In this document: positions 39,581 through 48,956 of the stretch, piece by piece
Layout of the letters: every line of letters starts with the position of its first letter
How positions within the stretch are numbered: the stretch's first letter is position 1
Origin: Butyrivibrio sp. AE2015
GTDB lineage: Bacteria; Bacillota; Clostridia; Lachnospirales; Lachnospiraceae
Length of the DNA stretch: 64,000 nucleotides
Direction: 5' to 3'
Assembly (NCBI RefSeq): GCF_000420825.1
Contig: NZ_ATVR01000010.1
Location: 44,637 to 108,636, forward strand
The notes under the pieces: generated by a model
Database searches by the model: none
What the model was told of the DNA's origin: nothing
Seen by the model: only the letters and a program-made list of their open reading frames with translations
Program-made: the position numbers and the translations under genes

Positions 39581-40798
39581 ATGTCAAAAATAAGAAAGCT
39601 TATTCCATGTATCTATCTTTATGACGAAAAGGCTATAAAAGGCGTATCAGATAAAACGGTAATATGCGATGATCCGTTGGATCTTGTTAAGATTTACAAT
39701 GAGAAGGGCGTCAATTCAATTTTTCTTTATGATCTTTCAAGAGGAATGGGCGATGAAGCCCATGAAAAGGCCCTTGATATGATAAAGGCAATATGTAAAA
39801 AAGCTGACGGAAATGTAATTGGCGCCGGTAATATCAAGCGTATGGAAGATGTAAAAAAACTTCTTTACGCAGGATGTTCAAAGGTTGCCGTTAATCTTTC
39901 AGAGCAGAGCGAAATTGAAAGCCTTGCCGAAAGCTCAGAGAAATTTGGCAAAGAAAAAATATATGCAATATTCTCTGATGATGCGCAGACTAAAGCGAAT
40001 AAAGAACTCGTTGAGAAATATACAACTGAACTTATATATTTTCCAAAATCAGTTAAGGATCTTGCTTCATCTGACATAGACTTTACAATATCCTACGTTA
40101 TTGATGACTATGAAAAGAGCCTTGATGAATATAAAAAAGCTCTGGACAATGATAATTTAGAGCTTTTTGCCCTTAAGGGAGCTCTTTCGTGGGATGATCT
40201 TAAAAAGAATTCAGATGGCATGGTTCCTGTAATTGTTCAGGATTATAAAACTGATCAGGTTCTTATGCTGGCATATATGAACGAAGAAGCTTATAATAAA
40301 ACTCTCGAGACAGGAAAAATGACATATTTTAGCCGTAGTCGAAATGAGTTATGGATTAAAGGAGAGACAAGTTCACATTATCAGTTTGTTAAGGCTTTGT
40401 ATGCTGATTGTGACAAGGATACGATTCTTGCAAGCGTTAAGCAGATCGGTGCAGCCTGCCATACAGGAAGCTATTCATGCTTTTTCAATGAAATAGCCAA
40501 AACTGACTATGATAAAAAGAATCCTCAAAAAGTCCTGGATGAAGTATTTGACGTGATAAAAGACAGAAAACTCAATCCAAGACAGGGATCTTATACAAAT
40601 TATCTTTTTGATAAGGGTATTGATAAGATTCTTAAAAAGGTGGGCGAAGAAGCTACAGAGATTGTGATTGCCGCAAAAAATCCAAATGATAATGAAATAG
40701 TTTACGAAATGTCTGATTTCCTGTATCATATGATGGTCCTCATGGCAGAAAAAAATGTTAGCTGGGAGGATATAACTGACGAGTTGTCAAGAAGATAA
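39581..40798 (+). CDS. hisI: Bifunctional HisIE fused to a degenerate HisA/HisF-like N-terminal domain
   Basis: Residues about 205-310 are phosphoribosyl-AMP cyclohydrolase (DQVLMLAYMNEEAY, YFSRSRNELWIKGE, and the Zn Cys residues in ADCDKD, AACHTGS and YSCFF). Residues about 320-405 are phosphoribosyl-ATP pyrophosphatase (GSYTNYLFDKG, KKVGEEATEIVIAAKN). The first 195 residues resemble a HisA/HisF TIM barrel (LIPCIYLYDEKAIKG against IIPCLDVKDG), but the catalytic Asp position is Tyr12 and later phosphate loops are poor, so this part should be inactive. Two bases follow hisB. No hisA, hisF or hisH appears in the operon here. Confidence 0.92.
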   Translation: MSKIRKLIPCIYLYDEKAIKGVSDKTVICDDPLDLVKIYNEKGVNSIFLYDLSRGMGDEAHEKALDMIKAICKKADGNVIGAGNIKRMEDVKKLLYAGCSKVAVNLSEQSEIESLAESSEKFGKEKIYAIFSDDAQTKANKELVEKYTTELIYFPKSVKDLASSDIDFTISYVIDDYEKSLDEYKKALDNDNLELFALKGALSWDDLKKNSDGMVPVIVQDYKTDQVLMLAYMNEEAYNKTLETGKMTYFSRSRNELWIKGETSSHYQFVKALYADCDKDTILASVKQIGAACHTGSYSCFFNEIAKTDYDKKNPQKVLDEVFDVIKDRKLNPRQGSYTNYLFDKGIDKILKKVGEEATEIVIAAKNPNDNEIVYEMSDFLYHMMVLMAEKNVSWEDITDELSRR

Positions 40799-40807
40799 GG
40801 AAAAAGT

Positions 40808-42682
40808 ATGAACGAAAACTTAGCTCTAAGCGATGAGACTTTGCTTGATCTTGAGAAACCTGAGAGATACATAGGCAATGAGGTTAACAGCGTCTATAAA
40901 GACAAAAACGCTGTTGATATCAGATTTGCCATGTGTTTCCCTGATGTTTATGAGATTGGCATGTCTCATCTTGGAATTCAAATTCTTTACGGAATGTTTA
41001 ATTCCTATGACGATGTATGGTGTGAGAGAGTCTATTCTCCATGGGTAGACGCTGACAAAGTCTTCAGGGAAAAGGACATTCCTCTTTTTGCGTTGGAATC
41101 ACAGGATGAGATCAGAAAATTTGATTTCCTTGGATTTACCATTCAGTACGAAATGTGTTACACAAACATTTTGCAGATACTGGATCTTTCAAAGATCCCT
41201 CTCCTCGCAAAAGACAGAGACTGGGACTATCCTATAGTGATCGGTGGTGGCCCATGTACTTATAATCCGGAGCCTATAACGGATTTCTTTGATATGTTCT
41301 ATATAGGTGAAGGTGAAACAAAATATAGAGAGATCTTTGATCTCTATAAAAAATCCAGAAAAGAGGGTGTATCACGTCAGGAATTTTTGAGAAGATGTTC
41401 TCATATTTCCGGCATTTATGTGCCTTCTCTTTATGATGTCAAATACAAGGAAGACGGAACTATTCTTTCAATGACACCTTGTTATGAAGACGTACCTGCA
41501 CAGATAAATAAAGAGATGTGTCTTGATGTATCAAACCAGTTCTATCCTACAAAACCTGTTGTTCCATACATCAAGATAACCCAGGACAGGGTAGTTTTGG
41601 AGATCATGCGCGGATGCATAAGAGGCTGCAGATTCTGTCAGGCCGGTCAGCTCTATAAACCTCTTCGTGAAAAAGACGTTGATCACCTGAAAGAACTTGC
41701 TCTTGAAGCATTAAAAAACACCGGTTATGATGAAATATCCCTTAGTTCCTTAAGTTCAAGTGATTATTCAAAACTTCCTGAACTTATAGACTTTTTGATC
41801 AAAAACTGTAACGAGAAGAAAGTAAATATTTCACTTCCTTCCCTTAGAATTGATGCATTCTCTCTTGATGTCATGAGTAAAGTTCAGGATGTTAAAAAGA
41901 GCAGTCTTACATTTGCTCCTGAAGCCGGAACCCAGAGAATGCGTAATGTTATAAACAAGGGACTTACAGAGGAAGATATATTGAGAGGTTCTCACGAGGC
42001 ATTCCTTGGTGGCTGGAATAAAGTTAAGCTTTATTTCATGCTGGGACTTCCTACAGAAACTGATGAAGATATCCTTGGAATCGGTGATATCTGCAATAAA
42101 GTCGCAGTGGAGTATTTTGAGACTGTTCCAAAAGAGAATAGAAATGGCAGAACAATTGATATTGTAGCAAGTACATCATTCTTTGTTCCAAAGCCATTCA
42201 CTCCTTTCCAGTGGGCACCTATGAATACCAAGGAAGAGTTCCTTGATAAAGCAAATAAGACAAGAAAAGGTATTATGTCACAGCTTAACCAAAAACATAT
42301 CAAGTACAACTGGCATGAAGCTGATGCAAGTATGATGGAAGGCGTACTTGCAAGAGGTGACAGAAGGCTTAATGAAGTAATCTTGAAAGCATATAAAAAA
42401 GGCTGTGTTTTCGATGCCTGGGGTGAATATTTTAAATTTGACACCTGGATGGAAGTCTTTGATGAGTGCAATATTGATCCATTTTTCTACACTACAAGAG
42501 AACGTGCTGAAGATGAGATTTTCCCTTGGGATATCTTAAACTGTGGAGTTTCAAAGGCATTTCTTTTACGTGAATGGAAGACTGCCCTTGAAAATAAGCC
42601 TTCATCTAACTGCAGACTTTCCTGCCTTGGCTGCGGAGCTGCATCTTACGGCGTAGGTGTTTGCACGGAGGGCAGAGCATGA
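40808..42682 (+). CDS. TIGR03960-type B12-binding/radical SAM protein
   Basis: A 624-residue protein with an N-terminal corrinoid-like domain (CFPDVYEIGMSHLG) and a radical SAM core with the CxxxCxxC cluster site in MRGCIRGCRFCQAG. This family is always followed by the TIGR03936/DUF2344 protein and a ribonuclease G in Firmicutes, as here. Substrate unknown. The stop overlaps the next start (ATGA). Confidence 0.93.
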   Translation: MNENLALSDETLLDLEKPERYIGNEVNSVYKDKNAVDIRFAMCFPDVYEIGMSHLGIQILYGMFNSYDDVWCERVYSPWVDADKVFREKDIPLFALESQDEIRKFDFLGFTIQYEMCYTNILQILDLSKIPLLAKDRDWDYPIVIGGGPCTYNPEPITDFFDMFYIGEGETKYREIFDLYKKSRKEGVSRQEFLRRCSHISGIYVPSLYDVKYKEDGTILSMTPCYEDVPAQINKEMCLDVSNQFYPTKPVVPYIKITQDRVVLEIMRGCIRGCRFCQAGQLYKPLREKDVDHLKELALEALKNTGYDEISLSSLSSSDYSKLPELIDFLIKNCNEKKVNISLPSLRIDAFSLDVMSKVQDVKKSSLTFAPEAGTQRMRNVINKGLTEEDILRGSHEAFLGGWNKVKLYFMLGLPTETDEDILGIGDICNKVAVEYFETVPKENRNGRTIDIVASTSFFVPKPFTPFQWAPMNTKEEFLDKANKTRKGIMSQLNQKHIKYNWHEADASMMEGVLARGDRRLNEVILKAYKKGCVFDAWGEYFKFDTWMEVFDECNIDPFFYTTRERAEDEIFPWDILNCGVSKAFLLREWKTALENKPSSNCRLSCLGCGAASYGVGVCTEGRA

Positions 42683-43407
42683 ATAAATTACGTGTAAAAT
42701 TTACCAAACATGGTCCTATTAAATTTGTAGGACACCTGGATGTAATGAGATACTTCCAGAAAGCTATAAGGCGAGCTGAAATTGATATAAAGTATTCTGA
42801 GGGCTTTAGTCCTCATCAGCTGCTTTCTTTTGCTCAGCCCCTCAGTGTTGGTGTTACAAGCGACGGAGAGTATCTTGATATGACTGTTAACAGCATGATA
42901 TCAGTAACAGATGTTATGGACAGATTAAATGCTGTTATGAATGAAGGAATCAAGATCATAGCTGTAGAAGAACTTGATGAGACTTCTGTTAAAGCCATGA
43001 CTGATGTCTATGCAGCAAGATATATCGCTAAATTCAGAGAAACTTCAAAGCCTGATTTTGACTGGATTTCTGAATTTGAAAAATACCTTTCAAAAGATAC
43101 GCTTCCTGCAACAAAAAAGACCAAAAGCGGTTTTAAAGAAATCGATATGAAACCGATGATATTTGATTATAAGATTGATACAGAAAAACAGGAAGTTATG
43201 CTTCTTTTAAGTATGAGCAGTGCTACTACATTGAAACCAGCTCTTTTATTTGAGGGATTTTTCAAAAGCCTTGATAGAGAGTTCTCAGTATCAATGCTTT
43301 CACTTCACAGAATCGATATCTACAAGCTTGTTGAAAAAGATAACGAGAAATACATTGAACCTTTTATCGTAACTGACAATTCAGAGAGGTTTTATCTAAA
43401 TGGCTGA
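42679..43407 (+). CDS. TIGR03936 (DUF2344) radical-SAM-associated protein
   Basis: A 242-residue partner of the preceding radical SAM protein, starting MNKLRVKFTKHGPIKFVGHLD and with EGFSPHQLLSFAQPLSVG, the family motif. It has no cluster motif of its own. The ATG within the ATGA overlap is chosen over an in-frame TTG 18 bases upstream. Confidence 0.92.
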   Translation: MNKLRVKFTKHGPIKFVGHLDVMRYFQKAIRRAEIDIKYSEGFSPHQLLSFAQPLSVGVTSDGEYLDMTVNSMISVTDVMDRLNAVMNEGIKIIAVEELDETSVKAMTDVYAARYIAKFRETSKPDFDWISEFEKYLSKDTLPATKKTKSGFKEIDMKPMIFDYKIDTEKQEVMLLLSMSSATTLKPALLFEGFFKSLDREFSVSMLSLHRIDIYKLVEKDNEKYIEPFIVTDNSERFYLNG

Positions 43408-44593
43408 AATTGTTATTTCAAAGTACCTTGATACACCGCTTGTTACAGCATTTATTGATAATAAACTGGAGTTTTTGGAATTCATAAGGGCTAGAGAGCT
43501 TCATAATATTTATCTTGGAAGAGTTGATCATATTGTAAAAAATATAGATGCAGCTTTTGTCAGATATAAAGATGATGAAATTGGTTATCTGCCTTTAAAG
43601 AGCATCCTCCCTGTCTGCGTTATTAACAGAAAGCTTGGAGCTAAAGATTTCATAAAAGCAGGTGATGAAGTAATAGTTCAGGTTGAGGTTGAAAAGATAA
43701 AGACCAAAAAGCCAAAACTTACTACCTATTTATCTTTGTCGGGAAAGTACACTGTTCTAACACTTGGAAGAAAGGGCGTTGGAGCATCTTTAAAGCTCGA
43801 TGACAAAATTAGAAAAACTCTTATCGATGATGTGAAGGAAGATTTCAACAGATTATCTTTTGACAGCTCTGCAGATTTTCAGAACACTTCTTTTGGAATT
43901 ATTGTCAGAACAAATGCAGCTGATATTGATAGTGACAGGAATAAGGCTATATTAGATGATGCATCTGAATGTATAAAACTGATGTCTCGGATTCTTTCTT
44001 TGGGAACAAGCAGAACTGACGGTAGTCTTTTGTACTCAAAAGAACAGGCACTTTATGCTGAGAACGATGATATAACTCTTCCTTATATTGATAAAGCAAA
44101 AGCTTTTCTTAGAACTAAAGGCATCATAGATCCTGTTATTGTTACTGATACCGGGATACACGGAATAAATTCAAAGATCCAGGATCTTAGAAGCAACAGA
44201 GTATGGCTCAAAAGTGGTGCTTACCTCATAATCGAGCAGCTTGAGAGCTTTAATGCCATTGATGTTAATACCGGAAAAGCTATTTCAGGTAAAAAAGATA
44301 TATCCAAAAAGGTTAATATCGAAGCTGCACAGGAAGTAATGAGGCAGATAAGACTGCGAAACCTTACAGGCATGATCCTCATTGATTTCATCAATATGAA
44401 AGATGATGAGGATTATAATGAACTTATAGAGCTTGTGAAAAAGCTTGCACGCCAGGATTATATACATACTGAGTTTATCGATGTTACAGGTCTTGGTATT
44501 ATGGAATTAACAAGAAATAAAAACGATAAATCATTAAAAGAAATATTGATTGATGTTGAAAAAGCTGTTGACATTAGTAAACATCAATGTTAA
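43400..44593 (+). CDS. rng: Ribonuclease E/G family endoribonuclease
   Basis: A 397-residue RNase G-type enzyme. The S1-like region (ELHNIYLGRVDHIVKNIDAAF) is at the N-terminus, and the catalytic core has FNAIDVNTGKA and GMILIDFINM with the metal-binding Asp residues. It cuts single-stranded RNA in rRNA maturation and mRNA decay. It overlaps the preceding gene by eight bases and stands just before the L21 leader. Confidence 0.94.
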   Translation: MAEIVISKYLDTPLVTAFIDNKLEFLEFIRARELHNIYLGRVDHIVKNIDAAFVRYKDDEIGYLPLKSILPVCVINRKLGAKDFIKAGDEVIVQVEVEKIKTKKPKLTTYLSLSGKYTVLTLGRKGVGASLKLDDKIRKTLIDDVKEDFNRLSFDSSADFQNTSFGIIVRTNAADIDSDRNKAILDDASECIKLMSRILSLGTSRTDGSLLYSKEQALYAENDDITLPYIDKAKAFLRTKGIIDPVIVTDTGIHGINSKIQDLRSNRVWLKSGAYLIIEQLESFNAIDVNTGKAISGKKDISKKVNIEAAQEVMRQIRLRNLTGMILIDFINMKDDEDYNELIELVKKLARQDYIHTEFIDVTGLGIMELTRNKNDKSLKEILIDVEKAVDISKHQC

Positions 44594-44599
44594 TATACT

Positions 44600-44662
44600 A
44601 TGGTATGCCGCATAACTAGGCAGAAGTGGGTTTATCCCCGCCAAAGTTAGCGAGTTTTTTTG
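44600..44662 (+). ncRNA. Ribosomal protein L21 leader
   Basis: CGC-A-TAACT (44609) pairs with AGTTAGCG (44645) around an inner GGC...GGG/CCC...GCC hairpin, and the outer stem is followed by a seven-T run. This placement before rplU matches the Firmicutes L21 leader, a proposed autoregulatory element; the T-run suggests termination as the readout. Confidence 0.72.
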
Positions 44663-44678
44663 AAGAAGGAGGTAACTT

Positions 44679-44987
44679 ATGTACGCAATTATTGTAACTG
44701 GTGGAAAGCAGTACAAAGTTTCCGAGGGCGATGAAATCAGAGTAGAGAAGCTTGATGTAGAGCCTGGAAAAGAAGTAACATTTGATAATGTTATTGCAGT
44801 AAACGATGACAAGACTCTTAAGGTTGCTGGCGATGTTAGCGGAGCTAAGGTTAGCGCTACAGTTGTTGAGCAGGGCCGTGGTAAGAAGGTTGTTGTTTAC
44901 AAGTACAAGAGAAAGACTGGATACCATAAGAAAAATGGTCACAGACAGCCATTCACACTTGTTAAGATTGAAAAAATCTCTATGTAA
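44679..44987 (+). CDS. rplU: 50S ribosomal protein L21
   Basis: A 102-residue protein with MYAIIVTGGKQYKVSEGDE and YKYKRKTGYHKKNGHRQPFT. Ideal GGAGGT before the start. First gene of the L21-Prp-L27 operon. Confidence 0.98.
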   Translation: MYAIIVTGGKQYKVSEGDEIRVEKLDVEPGKEVTFDNVIAVNDDKTLKVAGDVSGAKVSATVVEQGRGKKVVVYKYKRKTGYHKKNGHRQPFTLVKIEKISM

Positions 44988-45007
44988 TTATTAACAATTG
45001 GAATAAT

Positions 45008-45337
45008 ATGACTACTATTACAATTACCAAGACGTCCAGCGATAAATACAGATCTATCGAATGCAATGGTCATGCGGGTTTTGCTGATTATGGCAACGAT
45101 ATTGTTTGCGCTGCAGTTTCAGTTTTGACAATCAATCTTATCAATTCCATTGATAATTTCACTGAGGATGAGATAAGCGTTGTTCAGGATGAAGACAAAG
45201 GACTTATAAAGCTTAGTTTTAAGGATGAACCAAGTAATGATTCAGATTTATTATTAAGATCTTTTGAACTTGGTGTAGACAGCATATTCCAACAGTATGG
45301 AAAGAAATTTCTGAACATTAAATTTAGGAGGGAATAA
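45008..45337 (+). CDS. prp: Ribosomal-processing cysteine protease Prp
   Basis: A 109-residue protease that trims the N-terminal extension of L27. Catalytic His in CNGHAGFADYG and Cys in NDIVCAAVSVL are both present. Its position between rplU and rpmA is diagnostic. Confidence 0.96.
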   Translation: MTTITITKTSSDKYRSIECNGHAGFADYGNDIVCAAVSVLTINLINSIDNFTEDEISVVQDEDKGLIKLSFKDEPSNDSDLLLRSFELGVDSIFQQYGKKFLNIKFRRE

Positions 45338-45340
45338 GTC

Positions 45341-45628
45341 ATGATGAATATGAACCTTCAATTTTTTGCTCACAAGAAGGGTGTTGGATCTACTAAGAAC
45401 GGTAGAGACTCAGAGTCAAAAAGACTTGGAGCAAAAAGAGCTGACGGACAATTCGTAAAGGCCGGTAATATTTTATACAGACAGCGTGGAACACACATTC
45501 ATCCTGGTGTAAATGTAGGAATCGGTAGCGATGATACATTATACGCACTTGTTGATGGTGTTCTTAGATTTGAGCGCAAGGGCAGAGATAAAAAGCAGGC
45601 TAGCGTTCATCCTGTAGAGAATAAGTAA
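45341..45628 (+). CDS. rpmA: 50S ribosomal protein L27 with Prp-cleaved N-terminal extension
   Basis: A 95-residue precursor. The N-terminus [11 protein letters not shown] contains the Prp recognition site, with cleavage expected after the second Phe so that the mature protein begins AHKKG. The core [18 protein letters not shown] and [10 protein letters not shown] is conserved. Several Met codons are close; the first ATG is eight bases from GGAGGG. Confidence 0.97.
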   Translation: MMNMNLQFFAHKKGVGSTKNGRDSESKRLGAKRADGQFVKAGNILYRQRGTHIHPGVNVGIGSDDTLYALVDGVLRFERKGRDKKQASVHPVENK

Positions 45629-45640
45629 TTTGCTTAAACG

Positions 45641-45676
45641 GGCTTCAAACACATTTATGTTTGGAGCCTTCTTTTT
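45641..45676 (+). terminator. Terminator after rpmA
   Basis: GGCTTCAAACA pairs fully with TGTTTGGAGCC (one G-T pair), followed by TTCTTTTT. Confidence 0.9.
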
Positions 45677-45697
45677 ACCTATTAAGGAGTTAAATTA

Positions 45698-47041
45698 ATG
45701 CCAGTATTTGTAGATAAAGCAAAAATCTTTATACAGAGTGGTAAGGGCGGTGACGGACATATCTCTTTCAGAAGAGAAAAATATGTACCAAATGGTGGCC
45801 CGGATGGCGGTGACGGTGGCAAAGGCGGAGACGTTATCTTTGTCATAGATGAAGGAATAAACACTCTTGCCGATTTCCATTATGGTGGAAAGTATAAGGC
45901 AGAGAATGGTCAGGATGGAAATAAGAGACGATGCCATGGTAAAAATGGTCAGGATCTTTATATAAAGGTTCCGGAAGGAACAGTAATAAAAGAGGCAGCT
46001 TCAGGAAAAGTTATCGCTGATATGAGCCACGAAAACAGAGAGGTTGTTGTTCTTAAGGGCGGAAAAGGCGGCAATGGAAACATGCATTATGCTACTTCAA
46101 CAATGCAGGCGCCTAAATATGCTCAGCCAGGACAACCGGCTCTTTCACTTGAAGTACTTTTAGAGCTTAAGGTAATTGCAGACGTTGGACTTGTGGGCTT
46201 CCCAAATGTTGGTAAGTCAACCTTCTTATCCAAGGTATCTAATGCTAAGCCCAAGATTGCAAATTATCATTTCACAACCCTTTCACCAATGCTCGGTGTT
46301 GTTGATCTTAATGATGCAAAAGGCTTTGTAGTTGCCGATATCCCGGGACTTATTGAAGGCGCTTCAGAGGGTGCCGGTCTTGGACATGAGTTCCTCCGTC
46401 ATATTGAGAGAACCAGAATGATGATCCACGTTGTGGATGCGGCATCAACTGAGGGCAGAGACCCTATTGAAGATATAGAAGCTATAAATGAAGAGCTTAA
46501 AAACTACAACGCTGATATAACAAGCAAGCCACAGGTTATTGCAGCCAACAAGATAGATATGCTTCCTGAGGGAGAGCAGGCAGAGATAATTACCAAGATC
46601 CGCGAAAAATACGAGCCTCTTGGTGTTAAAGTATTTGCTACTTCAACCCTAACTGGAAAAGGTATTCAGGAACTGTTATACTATGTAAGTAGGACCCTTT
46701 CTGAGCTTCCTGAAAAATCTGTTGTCTTTGAGCAGGAATTCTTCCCTGAAACAATGATAAGAGATGCCGAGGATGCATTTACAGTTTCCTATGATAAGGA
46801 TACTGCTGAATATGTTATTGAAGGACCTAAGATTGAAAAGATGCTTGGTTATACAAACCTTGAGTCTGAAAAAGGCTTTGCTTTCTTCCAGAAGTTCCTT
46901 GCAGATAATGGAATTCTTGATGAACTTGAGAAACTCCACATCGGTGAAGGCGACACTGTAAGAATGTATGGTTATAGTTTTGAATATTATAGAAACGCAG
47001 ATACTAAACCGGTATCTGAAGATGAGGATGAAGAAGAATGA
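45698..47041 (+). CDS. obg: GTPase Obg (CgtA)
   Basis: An essential ribosome-associated GTPase, 447 residues. The Gly-rich Obg domain is at 1-158 (SGKGGDGHISFRREKY, GPDGGDGGKGG), the G domain from 159 has GFPNVGKS, DIPGLIEGA and NKID, and the C-terminal OCT domain ends with an acidic tail (DEDEEE). Stop overlaps yhbY by four bases. Confidence 0.98.
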   Translation: MPVFVDKAKIFIQSGKGGDGHISFRREKYVPNGGPDGGDGGKGGDVIFVIDEGINTLADFHYGGKYKAENGQDGNKRRCHGKNGQDLYIKVPEGTVIKEAASGKVIADMSHENREVVVLKGGKGGNGNMHYATSTMQAPKYAQPGQPALSLEVLLELKVIADVGLVGFPNVGKSTFLSKVSNAKPKIANYHFTTLSPMLGVVDLNDAKGFVVADIPGLIEGASEGAGLGHEFLRHIERTRMMIHVVDAASTEGRDPIEDIEAINEELKNYNADITSKPQVIAANKIDMLPEGEQAEIITKIREKYEPLGVKVFATSTLTGKGIQELLYYVSRTLSELPEKSVVFEQEFFPETMIRDAEDAFTVSYDKDTAEYVIEGPKIEKMLGYTNLESEKGFAFFQKFLADNGILDELEKLHIGEGDTVRMYGYSFEYYRNADTKPVSEDEDEEE

Positions 47042-47346
47042 CATTAACAAGTAAACAAAGAGCTTATTTAAAGAGCCTTGCAGCAGATCTCGATCCTGTT
47101 TTTCAAATTGGAAAAGCGACTGTTACTCCTGAAATAACAGATGCAATTGCTGAAACCTTTAATACTCATGAGCTTATAAAGGTTACTGTACTTAAAAATT
47201 GTACAGAAGAAGTTAGTAATGTTGCTATCATGATATCAGAGAGAACAAGATCTGAACTTGTTCAGGTTATTGGTAGAAAGTTCGTATTATACAAGCCTTT
47301 TAAAGACAATCCAAAGATCGTACTTCCTAAAAACAAGAAAGCTTAA
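47038..47346 (+). CDS. yhbY: YhbY family (CRM domain) RNA-binding protein
   Basis: A 102-residue CRM-domain protein, LTSKQRAYLKSLAADLDPVFQIGK, that binds pre-50S particles. ATGA overlap with obg; the order obg-yhbY-nadD-yqeK-rsfS is standard in Firmicutes. Confidence 0.95.
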   Translation: MTLTSKQRAYLKSLAADLDPVFQIGKATVTPEITDAIAETFNTHELIKVTVLKNCTEEVSNVAIMISERTRSELVQVIGRKFVLYKPFKDNPKIVLPKNKKA

Positions 47347-47373
47347 TATTTCTAAACTTGTCGGAGGTTATTT

Positions 47374-47982
47374 ATGGAAAGCAGAAAAATCGGAATACTT
47401 GGTGGTACTTTTGATCCCATTCACAATGCACACTTGCTTTTAGGCGAGTCAGCAAGAGAGCAATTTGGGCTGGACAGAGTTATCTTTATTCCAAATAATC
47501 TTGCTCATTTGCCAAACAGAACCGAAGTCGCAAGCGGTGAGAATCGCTATCAGATGGTAAAAATGGCAATAAAGGATAACCCCTATTTTACCTGTTCAAG
47601 AATAGAAATCGATAAAGACGGTGGTACTTATACCTACAACACCATACAGGAATTAAAGCTTATGTACCCGGGAGATGAGCTATTTCTCATCCTTGGTGGT
47701 GATTCTGTTATCGGAATTGATAACTGGTATATGGCCAAAGAACTCCTTCAGTCATGTACAATACTTGCTGCTGTCAGAGAAGATGATGATCTGGCTGCTT
47801 TGGATAAAAAGCGTAAAGAGCTTGGAGAGCAGTTTAACGCAGACATAAGACTTCTTAAATTTAACAGAATAGATATTTCAGCAACGGAAGTAAGAAACAG
47901 AGTTAGAACCGGCAGATCCATAAGGTACATGGTTCCTGATGAAGTTATTGAATTCTTATGTATAAAAGGATTATACAAATGA
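47374..47982 (+). CDS. nadD: Nicotinate-nucleotide adenylyltransferase NadD
   Basis: It adenylates nicotinate mononucleotide in NAD synthesis. The 202-residue protein has GILGGTFDPIHNAHLLLGE, LILGGDS and ISATEVRNRV. GGAGG eight bases before the ATG. Its stop overlaps yqeK (ATGA). Confidence 0.97.
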   Translation: MESRKIGILGGTFDPIHNAHLLLGESAREQFGLDRVIFIPNNLAHLPNRTEVASGENRYQMVKMAIKDNPYFTCSRIEIDKDGGTYTYNTIQELKLMYPGDELFLILGGDSVIGIDNWYMAKELLQSCTILAAVREDDDLAALDKKRKELGEQFNADIRLLKFNRIDISATEVRNRVRTGRSIRYMVPDEVIEFLCIKGLYK

Positions 47983-48560
47983 AGACTATTGAGATAACTC
48001 AGAAATTGCGAAAAGAGCTTTCTAAGGAATTAAAACCGGATAGATTTGATCACACTCTTGGTGTTGCATATACAGCAGCCAATATGGCGTTTATTCATGG
48101 TGCGGATGTCGATAAAGCCCTTATTGCTGGAATGCTCCATGACTGTGCAAAGTGCATGTCTCATGAAGATCAGATCAAAATATGTGAGAAAAATAAGATA
48201 GATATAACAGAAGTTGAGAGAAAAAATCATTCTCTTTTGCATGCAAAGGTAGGTATGTATCTTGCCAGAACAAAATATGATGTCTATGATACAGAAATCC
48301 TAAATGCAATAAGATGGCATACTACCGGCAGAGAAGATATGTCACTACTTGAAAAGATAATTTATATTGCCGATTTTATAGAGCCAAACAGAAAGCCTTT
48401 AGAGGATATGGATATCATAAGAAAAGAAGCATTTACCGATTTAGACAGATGTCTTGCGCATATTCTCCATAATTCTGTTATATATCTAAAAACTATAGGC
48501 AAAGAATGTGACGATGCTACTTTAAATGCATATCACTACTATCAAAAATATTACAAATAA
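47979..48560 (+). CDS. yqeK: HD-domain symmetrical Ap4A hydrolase YqeK
   Basis: A 193-residue HD-domain protein: RFDHTLGVAYTAANMA, MLHDCAK, HSLLHAKVGM and RWHTTGR are the metal-binding motifs. The YqeK family hydrolyses diadenosine tetraphosphate to ADP. The ATG in the overlap is preferred to an in-frame start seven codons earlier. Confidence 0.93.
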   Translation: MKTIEITQKLRKELSKELKPDRFDHTLGVAYTAANMAFIHGADVDKALIAGMLHDCAKCMSHEDQIKICEKNKIDITEVERKNHSLLHAKVGMYLARTKYDVYDTEILNAIRWHTTGREDMSLLEKIIYIADFIEPNRKPLEDMDIIRKEAFTDLDRCLAHILHNSVIYLKTIGKECDDATLNAYHYYQKYYK

Positions 48561-48572
48561 TCAGAGGTATTT

Positions 48573-48932
48573 ATGGCAGATATTGAAATTTCAAAAAACA
48601 TGGCAAAAATGGCTGTTGAAGCCCTCGAAGACAGAAAAGGAGAGGACGTTCACGTAATAGATATAAGTGAGATCTCAACTCTTGCAGACTACTTCGTTAT
48701 TGCCAGCGGTACAAACATCAACCAGGTACAGGCACTTGCAGACAATGTACAGGAAGTACTTGGCAGAGCCGGTTTTGATACCAAGAACGTAGAAGGCTAC
48801 GAGTCAGGAAAGTGGATCCTTCTTGATTTCGGTGACATAATCGTTCACGTATTCGACAGTGAGAATCGTCTTTTCTACGACCTCGAGCGCATCTGGCGCG
48901 ATGGTAAACTCATCGATTCTTCCACTCTCTAA
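48573..48932 (+). CDS. rsfS: Ribosomal silencing factor RsfS
   Basis: A 119-residue protein that binds L14 and blocks subunit joining in starvation. DYFVIASGTNINQVQALADNV-type motif and WILLDFGDIIVHVFD are conserved. Last gene of the obg cluster. Confidence 0.96.
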   Translation: MADIEISKNMAKMAVEALEDRKGEDVHVIDISEISTLADYFVIASGTNINQVQALADNVQEVLGRAGFDTKNVEGYESGKWILLDFGDIIVHVFDSENRLFYDLERIWRDGKLIDSSTL

Positions 48933-48956
48933 AATATACTTTTTTGCGAGTGGCAT

